Shown here one piece after another: positions 34,948-43,476 of a stretch of 64,000 nucleotides of DNA. Numbering within the stretch: position 1 is the stretch's first letter; every line of letters starts with the position of its first letter. The DNA comes from Spirochaetota bacterium (lineage in GTDB: Bacteria; Spirochaetota; Spirochaetia; Treponematales; Treponemataceae), in assembly GCA_023438065.1 (NCBI GenBank), contig JAEXRH010000016.1:186001-250000 (forward strand). Reading direction: 5' to 3'. A program made the translations under genes and the position numbers. A model generated the notes under the pieces. It searched no databases, was not told the DNA's origin, and saw nothing but the letters and a program-made list of their open reading frames with translations.

Positions 34948-37143
34948 TTATGCCCTCACCTTTTCTATCATCTCGGCGAATTCCCGGCTTTCCCTCCGCG
35001 CGATCTGGATGAACGCGTTGTCTTCGACGCGACCGAGCACGGCGTCGCGCTCGGCCTCGTTCCGGTAGGTAATGCCGCGGAACTCGTTCGAGTAATCCTT
35101 TTCCTTCGTGATAAAAACCTGTTCCTCGATGTACTGCCTGATCCCGAGCGCCTCGTCGAGAAGCCCGTTCCAGTTTTCACCGGTTATCGTCGCGAGCCGG
35201 GTAAGATAGCGAAGCACGGCGTACGCGTTGTTCGCCCGGTCGATCGGGTACTCGCGCCACCATTGATCGTACTGCTCGTGGATCTCCTTCCAGGAGTTGA
35301 AGAGCCCCGCCCTGACGCCGGCGCGAAGCGCGTCGACCTTTTCCCCGGGAACGAGCTGGCCGCCCAAATTGACCCACGAGAGGGAAATCTCGCGGGGAAC
35401 CTTCGCCTCGAAAAAGCCGTAATGGATGCCGTACTCGGAAAGATAGCGCGCGATCGTGCGAACCGCGTAGTAGAGGAGCATCTGGCGGTAGGCGTGCCAG
35501 GCCTCGACGACCTTGAGCATCCGCACCTCGCGGGGCCCGCGCTCGATCATCTCGCCGGCGACGAAGAGCGAGCCCACGACCTCGGGCGAGCTGACGATGA
35601 GCTCGCGGCCCTTCGCCTCGAGCGTCGCGTCGTCGGGAAGGGAATCGCCGCCGTTTTCGCACACGTGCCAGGCCTTGCCGGTCCAGCGCTCGAGAAGGAC
35701 GAGCGCTTCGATCATCTCGGCTACCGTGTCCGGCGCGAGGTGATCGGTCTCGACCCGCTGGACGATCGCCTTTCGGCGGTCCCGGCTCCGGTATTTCCAG
35801 CTGTTCCGCTCGAGCGCGTACATGTTGTAGAGCCAGTAATACGCGGGCATCACCTCGAGGCGGTTGTATTTCGGGTTGTCGAGCACCATCGCGAACGGGA
35901 ACATGACGTTGAGTTCGGCGGGATAGCTTCCCTTCGTGAGGAGGATGAAGCTCGCGAACCGGCAATTGTGCTTGAGCGTGCTCGAGAGCCCCGGCCAGAA
36001 GCCGCGTCCCGCGACGATCTCGCCGTCGTTGCCGCGGCTGTTGTGGTTGGAGCCGACCGTCGCCCCGGCCGCCATGTTCGACTGTCCCATCACGAGGGTC
36101 GCGATGAGAAAGGAGTTGTTGTGGTGCTGCTCGTGCGCCGGGAAGACGAGATTGTTGAGCACCTCGCAGCAGGAGATGGTCGAGTTGTCGCCGAGCACCG
36201 AATGGATGAGGCGGGCGCCGTACTTGAGGTTCGAGTTGTTCCCGAGCACGAAGCGCACCGCCTTTACCCCGTAGAACACGCGGCAGCCGAAGCCGATGAT
36301 CCCGTTCACGAGCTCGCAGCCCTCGCCGATCTGCGTGGGCTCGGACTCGCTCGAGCGGATCGTCAGGTTCTTGAGCTTGTTGGCGCCCTTCACGTAGGAG
36401 GAGGGACCGAAGTGCACGTCCTTGATGATGAGGCAGCTTTTGATGACCGAAAAATCCCCGACCGTGCCGTAATACCCGCGCCGGGAATCCGCCTGCCCCT
36501 GGGTGATCTCCTTGAGCCGCTCCATCAGCCGCGCGTCGTCGCGATACACGGCCCACAGATACGCGTCGGCGGCGATCATCTCGGTGAACGGAAGGATCGA
36601 GCGCCCGCCCGCCTCGTTCATCGGGTCGATCCAGATGCGGACGTCCTCGCTCTCCCCGTCCTTGACGATCCCCTCGCCGAATTTCGCGTGGTCGGTGGTT
36701 ACCATCTCGTCGATGCGGGAAAGGATCACGTTCTTCCCGAGGATGTAATGGGAAAGGCTCGGGCAATCGTGGATCGCGCAATTCTCCCCGATATCGCACG
36801 CGATAACCCGCGAATTGGTGATCCCCGCGGGAACGACGAAATCATGGTATTGGAGATAGGAATTGGTCGTCGATCCGATACGGACAAGACCCGCAAAAAA
36901 GGAGTTTTTGATCATGGTGACGTCAAAGGGATCCTCGACGAGAACCATCGACCAGTCCGTTGACTGGTTGTCGCTCGCTTCCAGGAGGGAAATCTCGCTC
37001 GATGTCAAATTTCTCCAGGAATGGCGATCGGCGCCAACCTGCATGTCCCGTAGATAGTACTCATTTTTGCCTTCGGGAAGGTATCCCTCGGGAATAAAGC
37101 CGTAGCCGAAACGCTCGGGAGACAAGAGAGTGATTTCGCTCAT
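34948..37143 (-). CDS. DUF4954 family protein, left-handed beta-helix
   Basis: 731 residues. Residues 60-400 contain hexapeptide-type repeats ([ILV]-G-x4: IGENCAIHDCPSLSHYILGKNVILS, IGEGCELVNGIIGFGCRVFYGVK in parts), giving a left-handed beta-helix like those of acyl- and nucleotidyl-transferases. A helical C-terminal half follows. The family is found mainly in spirochaetes and Bacteroidetes and has no proven function. It is coupled to a mutarotase-like gene, hinting at sugar metabolism. Start at 37143: the -10 TATACT ends 7 nt upstream and an AGGGG sits too close to be a normal ribosome site. Confidence 0.88.
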   Translation of the reverse strand: MSEITLLSPERFGYGFIPEGYLPEGKNEYYLRDMQVGADRHSWRNLTSSEISLLEASDNQSTDWSMVLVEDPFDVTMIKNSFFAGLVRIGSTTNSYLQYHDFVVPAGITNSRVIACDIGENCAIHDCPSLSHYILGKNVILSRIDEMVTTDHAKFGEGIVKDGESEDVRIWIDPMNEAGGRSILPFTEMIAADAYLWAVYRDDARLMERLKEITQGQADSRRGYYGTVGDFSVIKSCLIIKDVHFGPSSYVKGANKLKNLTIRSSESEPTQIGEGCELVNGIIGFGCRVFYGVKAVRFVLGNNSNLKYGARLIHSVLGDNSTISCCEVLNNLVFPAHEQHHNNSFLIATLVMGQSNMAAGATVGSNHNSRGNDGEIVAGRGFWPGLSSTLKHNCRFASFILLTKGSYPAELNVMFPFAMVLDNPKYNRLEVMPAYYWLYNMYALERNSWKYRSRDRRKAIVQRVETDHLAPDTVAEMIEALVLLERWTGKAWHVCENGGDSLPDDATLEAKGRELIVSSPEVVGSLFVAGEMIERGPREVRMLKVVEAWHAYRQMLLYYAVRTIARYLSEYGIHYGFFEAKVPREISLSWVNLGGQLVPGEKVDALRAGVRAGLFNSWKEIHEQYDQWWREYPIDRANNAYAVLRYLTRLATITGENWNGLLDEALGIRQYIEEQVFITKEKDYSNEFRGITYRNEAERDAVLGRVEDNAFIQIARRESREFAEMIEKVRA

Positions 37144-37150
37144 ACCCCTA

Positions 37151-37180
37151 AGTATATAGCGGAATTTGCATAAACCTCAA
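37151..37180 (-). promoter_or_regulatory. Promoter of the DUF4954 gene, leaderless layout
   Basis: Minus strand TTGAGG (37175-37180), 18 bp, TATACT (37151-37156), 7 nt to the ATG. It overlaps the oppositely oriented deoD promoter. Confidence 0.55.
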
Positions 37181-37194
37181 TTCCCTGCTAGTAT
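37166..37194 (+). promoter_or_regulatory. deoD promoter, leaderless layout
   Basis: TTGCAT (37166-37171), 17 bp, TAGTAT (37189-37194), 7 nt to the ATG at 37202. Confidence 0.65.
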
Positions 37195-37201
37195 AGAGCG
37201 T

Positions 37202-37906
37202 ATGAGTACACATATTGGAGCTAAACCGGGGGAGATCGCCGACGTCGTCCTCCTTCCCGGCGACCCGCTCAGGGCGAAATTCATCGCCGAAACCTACCTT
37301 GAGAATCCTGTCTGCTATAACGAAATACGCGGCATGTACGGCTTTACCGGTACCTGGAAGGGCAAGAAGGTGTCCGTCCAGGGGACGGGCATGGGCCAAC
37401 CCTCCCTTTCGATCTACGTAAACGAGCTCTTCCGCTTTTACGGCGTGCAGAAGGCGATCCGCGTCGGGACGGCGGGCGCGGTTTCGGACGCGTGCAAGCT
37501 TCGCGACGTCGTCATCGCCATGAGCGCCTGCTCGGACTCGGCCCTCAACACCAACCGTTTCGGCGGCCGCCACTTCGCGCCGACGGCGAGCTTCAACCTC
37601 GTCCGGCGCGCGTACGAGGCAGCGATCGCGAAGGGCAACGCGCCCGTCGTCGGGTCGGTCACCTCCTCGGACATGTTCTACGACGACAAGGCGACCTGGA
37701 AGCTCTGGGCCGACTACGGGGTTCTCGCCATCGAGATGGAGGCCGCCGAGCTCTACACCCTCGCCGCGCAATTCAAGCGCGAGGCGCTCGCGATCCTCAC
37801 GATCTCGGACCACATCGCGCAAGGGACGGCAACCACCGCGGAGGAACGCCAGACCACGTTCAGGGACATGATGGAAATCGCCCTCGAAGCGGCGGCGGGG
37901 AACTGA
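37202..37906 (+). CDS. deoD: Purine-nucleoside phosphorylase, DeoD type
   Basis: 234 residues. Signature [22 protein letters not shown] at the N-terminus (phosphate site), [23 protein letters not shown], and the ribose-site [18 protein letters not shown]. The C-terminal [19 protein letters not shown] holds the catalytic Asp. It converts purine nucleosides and phosphate to base and ribose 1-phosphate. A small membrane-protein gene starts 4 bp after its stop. Confidence 0.94.
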   Translation: MSTHIGAKPGEIADVVLLPGDPLRAKFIAETYLENPVCYNEIRGMYGFTGTWKGKKVSVQGTGMGQPSLSIYVNELFRFYGVQKAIRVGTAGAVSDACKLRDVVIAMSACSDSALNTNRFGGRHFAPTASFNLVRRAYEAAIAKGNAPVVGSVTSSDMFYDDKATWKLWADYGVLAIEMEAAELYTLAAQFKREALAILTISDHIAQGTATTAEERQTTFRDMMEIALEAAAGN

Positions 37907-37910
37907 CCCG

Positions 37911-38150
37911 ATGACCGAGATGCAACCCACCGAAATCGAGCTGACGGCGCGACCGAAGAAGAAGCCGTCGCTCTCCAAGCGCAAGATCGTGGCCTTCGTG
38001 GCCCTCGTCATATTCATCGTCGCGATCGTGATCCTGACCGTGATGCTCGCGAACCGCGCCTCGAGGACCCCGGAGATCATCCAGCCCCAACCCCAGGCCC
38101 TCCCCGCCGGCGACGCCGTCCCGGAGCCCCCGGCCGACCCGAAGGAATGA
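37911..38150 (+). CDS. Small single-pass membrane protein (hypothetical)
   Basis: 79 residues. A basic patch (RPKKKPSLSKRK) precedes one membrane helix (about 26-46) and a Pro/Ala-rich tail. The topology is cytoplasmic N-terminus, outside tail. It starts 4 bp after deoD and is co-transcribed. I do not recognise a family. Confidence 0.65.
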   Translation: MTEMQPTEIELTARPKKKPSLSKRKIVAFVALVIFIVAIVILTVMLANRASRTPEIIQPQPQALPAGDAVPEPPADPKE

Positions 38151-38152
38151 CC

Positions 38153-38182
38153 TTGACACCGGGTCGCCTCTTCCGCTATCTT
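38153..38182 (+). promoter_or_regulatory. tRNA-Leu promoter
   Basis: TTGACA (38153-38158), 18 bp, TATCTT (38177-38182), 27 bp before the mature 5' end. Confidence 0.7.
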
Positions 38183-38208
38183 TAATCCCGCGTCGGCAAC
38201 GGCGCGAT

Positions 38209-38292
38209 CCCCGGATGGTGGAATTGGTAGACACACTAGTTTCAGGTACTAGCGCCTTCACGGGCATGGAAGTTCAAGTCTTCTTCCGGGGA
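38209..38292 (+). tRNA. tRNA-Leu (CAG)
   Basis: Acceptor arms CCCCGGA and TCCGGGG pair fully, with discriminator A at 38292. The D-arm region is TGGTGGAATTGGTAGACAC, the anticodon loop TTCAGGT gives CAG, the long variable arm is typical of class II tRNAs, and the T-loop is TTCAAGT. CCA is not encoded. Confidence 0.95.
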
Positions 38293-38309
38293 CAACTAAG
38301 GAAAAAAAT

Positions 38310-38334
38310 AACTGCCGCAAGGCAGTTTTTTTTT
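38310..38334 (+). terminator. Intrinsic terminator of tRNA-Leu
   Basis: AACTGCC-GCAA-GGCAGTT continuing into a run of T. Confidence 0.92.
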
Positions 38335-38593
38335 ACCCTGACCTCCCGGAAGAAGACTTGAACCGGAGAAGCCGCCGAGCGAATGCGAGGGTGAGTGGCC
38401 ATGGATGGCCACGAAAGGCTTCGTAGGCGTCCCGGAGATCCGAGAGATGATGCCCAGACGCTTCGAAGCGGAGCGAGAAGCGACTACCTGGTTCGCTCAT
38501 CATCGCGTTTCAGGCAAACCGAAAGCGCGCGAATCGTTCCGCTATCCGTCACCTTTTCACGTCACGCATAAGGGGAGCACGGGGGAAAATGCA
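38335..38593. other. Intergenic region after tRNA-Leu with an inverted copy of its 3' end
   Basis: No gene is supported. It contains a 19-bp inverted copy of the tRNA 3' part (38345-38363) and an 18-bp near-palindrome GTGGCCATGGATGGCCAC (38395-38412). Confidence 0.55.
38345..38363 (-). repeat. 19-bp inverted copy of the tRNA-Leu T-arm/acceptor 3' segment
   Basis: The minus-strand sequence GTTCAAGTCTTCTTCCGGG is identical to 38272-38290 in the tRNA. Identity stops exactly at both ends. Confidence 0.85.
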
Positions 38594-38622
38594 TTGACGC
38601 AGGGAAGAAACGGGAGTACCTT
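38594..38622 (+). promoter_or_regulatory. yjfB promoter, leaderless layout
   Basis: TTGACG (38594-38599), 17 bp, TACCTT (38617-38622), 6 nt to the ATG at 38629. Confidence 0.6.
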
Positions 38623-38628
38623 GTGCGT

Positions 38629-38808
38629 ATGGATATCACAACGCTTTCGACAGCCCTTTCCCGGAACAAAGTCCAGGAAGCCGCCTCGGTTCAGGTGCAA
38701 AAGCTCGCCATGAACTCGGCCGAGACCCGGGGCGCCGCGCTCGTTCAGATGATGACTCAGAGCATCACCGATCCGGCGCTCGGCAACCGCGTCGACCTTC
38801 TCGCCTGA
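38629..38808 (+). CDS. YjfB family putative motility protein
   Basis: 59 residues: it starts MDITTLSTALSRNKVQEAAS and ends GNRVDLLA. The pattern of an N-terminal MDI, a central amphipathic helix with KLAMNSAE and a C-terminal hydrophobic VDLLA matches the YjfB/putative motility protein family found in flagellated bacteria. This fits a spirochaete. Start at 38629 is preferred over a GTG two codons upstream because the promoter's -10 lies 6 nt before it. Confidence 0.8.
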   Translation: MDITTLSTALSRNKVQEAASVQVQKLAMNSAETRGAALVQMMTQSITDPALGNRVDLLA

Positions 38809-38810
38809 AA

Positions 38811-39008
38811 CTAACCCAGTATTTCCTGAACGCGTCCCACGAGGCCTGACTCCAGGCGCACCTTAATTCCGTGCGGATGGCTCGGGCTGTTCGTGAGAAT
38901 GTCCTGAACGATCCCCTCGGTACGCTTTCCCGTCCGTTGGTCTTCCTTCAATACGATCGATACCCGTAACCCCGCGTGTATTGCGCTCCGTGTCATTCCG
39001 TCCATCAT
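38811..39008 (-). CDS. YwbE family protein
   Basis: 65 residues after GGAGGGGATAC. Conserved LRVSIVLKEDQRTGKRTEGIVQ and HPHGIKVRLESGLVGRVQEIL match the YwbE/DUF2196 family, a small KOW-like or SH3-like fold of unknown function. It converges with yjfB, with 2 bp between stops. Confidence 0.88.
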   Translation of the reverse strand: MMDGMTRSAIHAGLRVSIVLKEDQRTGKRTEGIVQDILTNSPSHPHGIKVRLESGLVGRVQEILG

Positions 39009-39040
39009 GTATCCCCTCCGCTACGAGCATCATAGCATCT

Positions 39041-39069
39041 TTGACGAATTCCTCGCCAGACGCGATAGT
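39041..39069 (+). promoter_or_regulatory. Promoter of the DUF72 gene, leaderless layout
   Basis: TTGACG (39041-39046), 17 bp, GATAGT (39064-39069), 6 nt to the ATG at 39076. Confidence 0.5.
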
Positions 39070-39075
39070 ATAGCT

Positions 39076-39942
39076 ATGGCGGAAACGGGTACGGCGAACC
39101 TTGAATTCGGAACCTGCTCATGGAACTATGATTCCTGGATTGGTCTTGTCTATGACAAAAAGGCCGAGTACTCGGCCGCGTACCTTTCGCAATATGCGAA
39201 GCGTTACCGGACCGTCGAGGTGGATAGCTGGTTCTATGCGGTTCCCGACCCTTCGGACGCGGCTGACTACGCGAGCAGGGTTCCTCCTGACTTTTCCTTC
39301 GCCTGCAAGCTCACCGAATCGATCTCGCTTACCCATGAGCGGAACCGGGACAAAACGGCGCCCCTGGTCGTCAATCCCGATTTTCTTTCGGTCGAGCGAT
39401 ACGCCCACTTCGTCTCGAACATCGAAGCCCTCTTACCCCGGATATTCCTCCTTGAGCTCGAATTTGAATACCTCAACAAGCAAAAAATGGCCGATCTTTC
39501 AGCCTTTCTCAAAGCGATTGAAGTTTTCGTTACGCGGCTTGATACAGTGGGGCTCAGAGACGCCATTCCCCTCGCAATCGAGTGCCGAAACGCGAACTAC
39601 CTCAAACGGGAGTACTTTCAGTTCCTCAAGGACCACGGTGTCGCGCATGTCTTCTCGGAAAAGCTGTACCTGCCCCATATCTACGAGCTTTACGCGCAGT
39701 TCGGGGACCTCATCGGAGATCGAGTAGCGATTCGACTCCTCGGCGGAGACCGTAAGGAAATCGAGAGCAAAACGAAGGGTAACTGGAACGAGATCGTGGA
39801 GCCGAAAGCCGACCTCCCGGAGGTCGCCTCTATGATCGGAGATCTTGCGAAAGGGAGCAGGATCGTCAAGGTATACCTCAACAACCACTTCGAGGGATCG
39901 GCTCCCAAGAGCATCGGGCGTCTTGAAGCGTTATTACTATAA
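39076..39942 (+). CDS. DUF72 family TIM-barrel protein
   Basis: 288 residues from the ATG at 39076. FGTCSWNYDSWIGLVYDKK, TVEVDSWFYAVPDP and FACKLTESISLTH are DUF72 hallmarks, as is the LAIECRN strand. The family adopts a TIM barrel with no assigned reaction. Function unknown. It is the last GC-rich gene before the AT-rich block begins. Confidence 0.88.
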   Translation: MAETGTANLEFGTCSWNYDSWIGLVYDKKAEYSAAYLSQYAKRYRTVEVDSWFYAVPDPSDAADYASRVPPDFSFACKLTESISLTHERNRDKTAPLVVNPDFLSVERYAHFVSNIEALLPRIFLLELEFEYLNKQKMADLSAFLKAIEVFVTRLDTVGLRDAIPLAIECRNANYLKREYFQFLKDHGVAHVFSEKLYLPHIYELYAQFGDLIGDRVAIRLLGGDRKEIESKTKGNWNEIVEPKADLPEVASMIGDLAKGSRIVKVYLNNHFEGSAPKSIGRLEALLL

Positions 39943-40166
39943 AAACAATCACTTGAAATCATCCTCATGTCGGTACCATACTTTACAAATACCGATAAAC
40001 AAATAATGAGCGAAATACCGTGCTCCTGATTAATCAATGCTGTGACCAGAACGAGTAACGGAAAATCAACGAGAGCGATTGTTTTTTATGCTATACTCAG
40101 TATTCATCAAGTTGCAGTTTTGCACGGTTAAACAATGGTTTACTGAACCTACGGGCGGGGAAAACA

Positions 40167-40994
40167 ATGGAAATAACAGTAATTCTTGAGAATACCAGTG
40201 TCAATAACAAAGTTAAGGGTATTCATGGTTTATCCATTTTAGTTAAAACGGACAAACAAACAATACTCTATGATTTCGGGCCGAGGAATCATTTATGTAA
40301 AAATTCGAATCTGCTTGGCGTTAATCTTGCGAAAGTAGATATCGCGGTATTATCGCATAACCATATGGATCATGGCGGTGATCTATCAAGCTTTATTCAA
40401 AACAATAAAACCGCGGCGATTCACACCAACTCAGATCTCTCCGAACGCACTTATTCTAACCTCATCCTAAACCTGAAAGTTCCTGTCGGCGTGTCGATAG
40501 ATCGACAGTCGATCCAAAGATTAACCATTCATGATAAAACCGAAGAAATAGCATCCGGCGTAGTATTGCTCAAATTATCCGAATACGCGAATCGGTCGAC
40601 GATCAATAAAAGTCTGTTTGTTAAAGAGAGCGGGAAGTATATTCATGATATATTTAGTCATGAATCCGCCTTGCTGATCTTTGAGAACAACGAGATAGTC
40701 GTATTCTGCTCATGTTCGCATCATGGCGTGACAGCTATCCTCGATGATGTTAAAACGCGATACCCTAATCACCGAATAAAGGCCTTTGTTGGAGGTTTTC
40801 ACCTTTTTAATCCTCTATCCAGAACAAACGAAACGATTTCCATAATTGAAGAAACGGCGGAAAAACTACAAGGAAATGACATACGCTTCTATACCGGTCA
40901 TTGCACGGGCGAGTTTGCGTATCAAATTCTCCGTAACAAACTTGGGGAACGAATTCAAAGGCTTAGTACAGGAATGAAAGTGGCAATAGTTTAG
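40167..40994 (+). CDS. MBL-fold metallo-hydrolase
   Basis: 275 residues after GGGCGGGGAAAAC. Metal motif SHNHMDHGGDL, later SHHGV, GGFHLF and GHCTGE. This order fits the branch of the metallo-beta-lactamase fold that includes the archaeal 7,8-dihydropterin-6-methyl-aminobenzene phosphate synthase-like proteins. The substrate is unknown. Base composition is clearly more AT-rich than the flanking genes. It opens a plus-strand trio with AraC and a transglutaminase-like protein. Confidence 0.82.
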   Translation: MEITVILENTSVNNKVKGIHGLSILVKTDKQTILYDFGPRNHLCKNSNLLGVNLAKVDIAVLSHNHMDHGGDLSSFIQNNKTAAIHTNSDLSERTYSNLILNLKVPVGVSIDRQSIQRLTIHDKTEEIASGVVLLKLSEYANRSTINKSLFVKESGKYIHDIFSHESALLIFENNEIVVFCSCSHHGVTAILDDVKTRYPNHRIKAFVGGFHLFNPLSRTNETISIIEETAEKLQGNDIRFYTGHCTGEFAYQILRNKLGERIQRLSTGMKVAIV

Positions 40995-41079
40995 GAAACT
41001 CAACCAAACTGCCATAAGTCGCGCCAAACGGCTCAAGCAAATATTAGAAATAAACCGGCTTTGAGGTAATTGAGAGAGG

Positions 41080-41811
41080 ATGAACCAGAAAAAGTTACTG
41101 ATAGGCAATGGATACGCTCTTTACGTTGGGGCTTTGGTTGATAATAGAAAGCATACTCATCATGCCATTCAAATCGTGATATCTCATGATTTATTTCAAA
41201 TCGATATCAACTCGCAAAGCATGACCTGCCAAGGCGTAATAATCGACAGCGAGATTCCGCACCGGGTTCATCTGGGTCTTCACTACATAATCGTCTTACT
41301 CGAGCCAGAATCCTTATTCGGTGCCTATATACGGCAAAAACTCACTGAGGGTTTCCTTCTTTGTGCCGAGAACGAGATATTGTCCCTTATCCATAGCACA
41401 CGTACTATTGAACTCTTCAGTGTTCAAGGACTATATCGAGTGTTTTCTTACGAACAACAAGCCGTTCCATCTATGGATCCCCGGATTCGATTACTTCTAC
41501 ATCACCTATCCGAACCGGAGAATTTCTCTCAATCATTGGAAGAAGTGGCCAACCTCGTAAACATCTCGCAAAGTCGCATTGAACACTTATTCAAAAATGA
41601 AGTCGGAATCTCAATGAAACAATTTCTCCTTTGGCAAAAAATGATTGCGGCAATAAAGCTATCCAAAAGTTTTAAAAGACTAACAGATGTCGCTTACCAA
41701 TGCGGTTTTTCAGACTCCGCTCATTTAAGTCGTTGCTTTTCGTCAATGTTTGGCGTCAAAATGAAGAATATCATAAAGAACAGCAACTCCGTTCAAGTAT
41801 TTTTCCGGTAA
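41080..41811 (+). CDS. AraC family transcriptional regulator
   Basis: 243 residues. The C-terminal half has two helix-turn-helix motifs: LEEVANLVNISQSRIEHLFKNEVGISMKQFL and RLTDVAYQCGFSDSAHLSRCFSSMFGVK. The N-terminal half is a cupin-like ligand domain (HHAIQIVISHD, IPHRVH). It probably controls the adjacent MBL and transglutaminase-like genes or the facing operon. AT-rich. Confidence 0.9.
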   Translation: MNQKKLLIGNGYALYVGALVDNRKHTHHAIQIVISHDLFQIDINSQSMTCQGVIIDSEIPHRVHLGLHYIIVLLEPESLFGAYIRQKLTEGFLLCAENEILSLIHSTRTIELFSVQGLYRVFSYEQQAVPSMDPRIRLLLHHLSEPENFSQSLEEVANLVNISQSRIEHLFKNEVGISMKQFLLWQKMIAAIKLSKSFKRLTDVAYQCGFSDSAHLSRCFSSMFGVKMKNIIKNSNSVQVFFR

Positions 41812-41844
41812 TTCTTTCATTGTATACCTGCATGGGGGAATACT

Positions 41845-42618
41845 ATGGATCGATTCTTGTCAGAGACTACGCTTCTTGATTTTTCAACAAGTAATATTCA
41901 GGAACTGATTACGAAAGAACAATGGAACCAATTAAACCTTTACGACCGTATCGGCGGGATTTACTCATTTGTTCGTGACTCTGTTCGCTTCGGTTATAAT
42001 AAAGCCGATGACCTTCCGGCGAGCGTAATTCTATCCGATGGCTATGGTCAGTGTAACACGAAAGGCATACTGCTCATGGCGCTTTTTCGCGCTTGCGGGA
42101 TACCATGCAGAATACACGGGTTCACAATCGATAAAAAACTTCAAAAGGGCGCGATAACGGGCATTTGGTATATTCTGAGTCCGAAATCGATCATTCATAG
42201 CTGGGTAGAAATATATTACAAGGATTCATGGATTAACCTTGAAGGGTTTATCCTCGATAAAAATTATATTAGTTCTCTTCAAAGGAAATTCTCAACCGCT
42301 ACGACAAGTTTTTGCGGGTACGGCGTCGCGACGACCTGTTTCAATAATCCCGAAATTGAGTGGGTCGGCAAAGATACGTACATTCAGAAGGAAGGAATCA
42401 ACGCCGATTTGGGGGTATTCGATACTCCCGATACTTTTTTCAAGGAACATCCGCAAACACTTTCAAAATTGAAAAAGGTAATTTTCCAAAAGTATACAAG
42501 ACATGTAATGAATCGAAACGTTAACAGAATAAGATCAAAAAATCGAGGAGTTTTTCAAAATGAGCAACCTCAACCTTCATTTTCCTCCGATAAAACAGAC
42601 AATCCCTTCATGCGATAA
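41845..42618 (+). CDS. Transglutaminase-like cysteine protease-fold protein
   Basis: 257 residues after CATGGGGGAATACT. Catalytic triad pattern: Cys in GYGQCNTKGIL, His in IIHSWVEIYY, and Asn/Asp region in WINLEGFI. No signal peptide. Such domains act as peptidases, amidases or acyltransferases. Its last 42 bp overlap the 3' end of the convergent glycyl-radical activase gene. AT-rich, and linked to the MBL and AraC genes. Confidence 0.8.
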   Translation: MDRFLSETTLLDFSTSNIQELITKEQWNQLNLYDRIGGIYSFVRDSVRFGYNKADDLPASVILSDGYGQCNTKGILLMALFRACGIPCRIHGFTIDKKLQKGAITGIWYILSPKSIIHSWVEIYYKDSWINLEGFILDKNYISSLQRKFSTATTSFCGYGVATTCFNNPEIEWVGKDTYIQKEGINADLGVFDTPDTFFKEHPQTLSKLKKVIFQKYTRHVMNRNVNRIRSKNRGVFQNEQPQPSFSSDKTDNPFMR

Positions 42619-43476
42619 CTGTTCCTTGATGCGTAACAGCGCTTCCTCGTTCATCGATTGGATATCGAGAGGGCTCTGATCCGTGCGAAACTCATTGAGT
42701 TTACTCTCGCCGAGACGGTGATAGGGCAGCAGATGAACCTCGATAGCGTTGACCTTAACGAGATATTGCTTCAGCGCGTCCAATTGCCGATTGCCGTCGT
42801 TAATCCCCGGCACGATAGGTATCCGAAACACCACGTTGGCGCCGTACTCGATGAGTTTCCGCGCGTTTTCCAGAATCAGCGCGTTATCGACCCCAGTGCT
42901 TTCCCGGTGTATGCGCGGGTCGATTCCTTTGATGTCATAATAAAAAATATCGACTAGCGGAATGAGCGCCGCGAGCTTTTCCCACGTGACGAAACCGCAA
43001 GTCTCGAGCACGACGTGATAACGCTTGCGCTTTAACGCCTCAAGAAGCGCGTACAGAAAGTCGTATTGAAGGGTCGCCTCACCGCCTGAAACGGTAACTC
43101 CTCCGCCCGAGCGCCGATAGAAAGCGTCATCCTTCCCGACCTCGCGCAGTATCTCCTCGACTAGCGCGTTTCTCCCGATCATCTCCAAGGCATCGGCGTT
43201 GCAGGCATCGACGCAGTTTCCGCAGTTATCGCACTTACTCCAATTAACGCGGGTTCCGCTTTCGTACTCGATCGCTCCATGGGGGCAGGCGATCCGGCAT
43301 CTCTTGCACGCGACGCATTTTTGCCCGTGAAAAGCCAATTGGGGATGCATAACGAGCGATTCCGGGTTCTCGCACCAGCGGCACCGAAGGGGGCATCCCT
43401 TGAAGAACACCAGCGTACGGATGCCGGGCCCGTCGGTTACGCTGTAGTTCTGAATATTGAATATGACGCCTGTCAT
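42577..43476 (-). CDS. Glycyl-radical enzyme activating protein (radical SAM)
   Basis: 299 residues. Radical SAM motif CPLRCRWC near the N-terminus, followed by an insert with two [4Fe-4S] motifs (CVACKRCRIACP and CDNCGNCVDACN), as in the activases of dehydratase- and decarboxylase-type glycyl-radical enzymes rather than of pyruvate formate-lyase itself. SGGEATLQ and the SAM-binding YDIKGIDP are present. It abstracts hydrogen from the partner's glycine using S-adenosylmethionine. It overlaps the stop of its partner enzyme gene by 4 nt. Confidence 0.94.
   Translation of the reverse strand: MTGVIFNIQNYSVTDGPGIRTLVFFKGCPLRCRWCENPESLVMHPQLAFHGQKCVACKRCRIACPHGAIEYESGTRVNWSKCDNCGNCVDACNADALEMIGRNALVEEILREVGKDDAFYRRSGGGVTVSGGEATLQYDFLYALLEALKRKRYHVVLETCGFVTWEKLAALIPLVDIFYYDIKGIDPRIHRESTGVDNALILENARKLIEYGANVVFRIPIVPGINDGNRQLDALKQYLVKVNAIEVHLLPYHRLGESKLNEFRTDQSPLDIQSMNEEALLRIKEQLSHEGIVCFIGGK

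Noticed and set aside
34111..36963. Very long open frame (950 codons) on the plus strand opposite DUF4954
   Set aside because: It is an antisense shadow of the GC-rich minus-strand gene: Arg/Asp/Val-rich, no domain, and DUF4954 has clear hexapeptide repeats.
38341..38470. Second tRNA gene on the minus strand after tRNA-Leu
   Set aside because: Only a T-arm-like segment is present; no matching 5' acceptor strand or anticodon arm could be folded.
38405..38713. 102-codon open frame after tRNA-Leu
   Set aside because: No ribosome site, no domain, and it overlaps the well-supported yjfB gene and its promoter in another frame.
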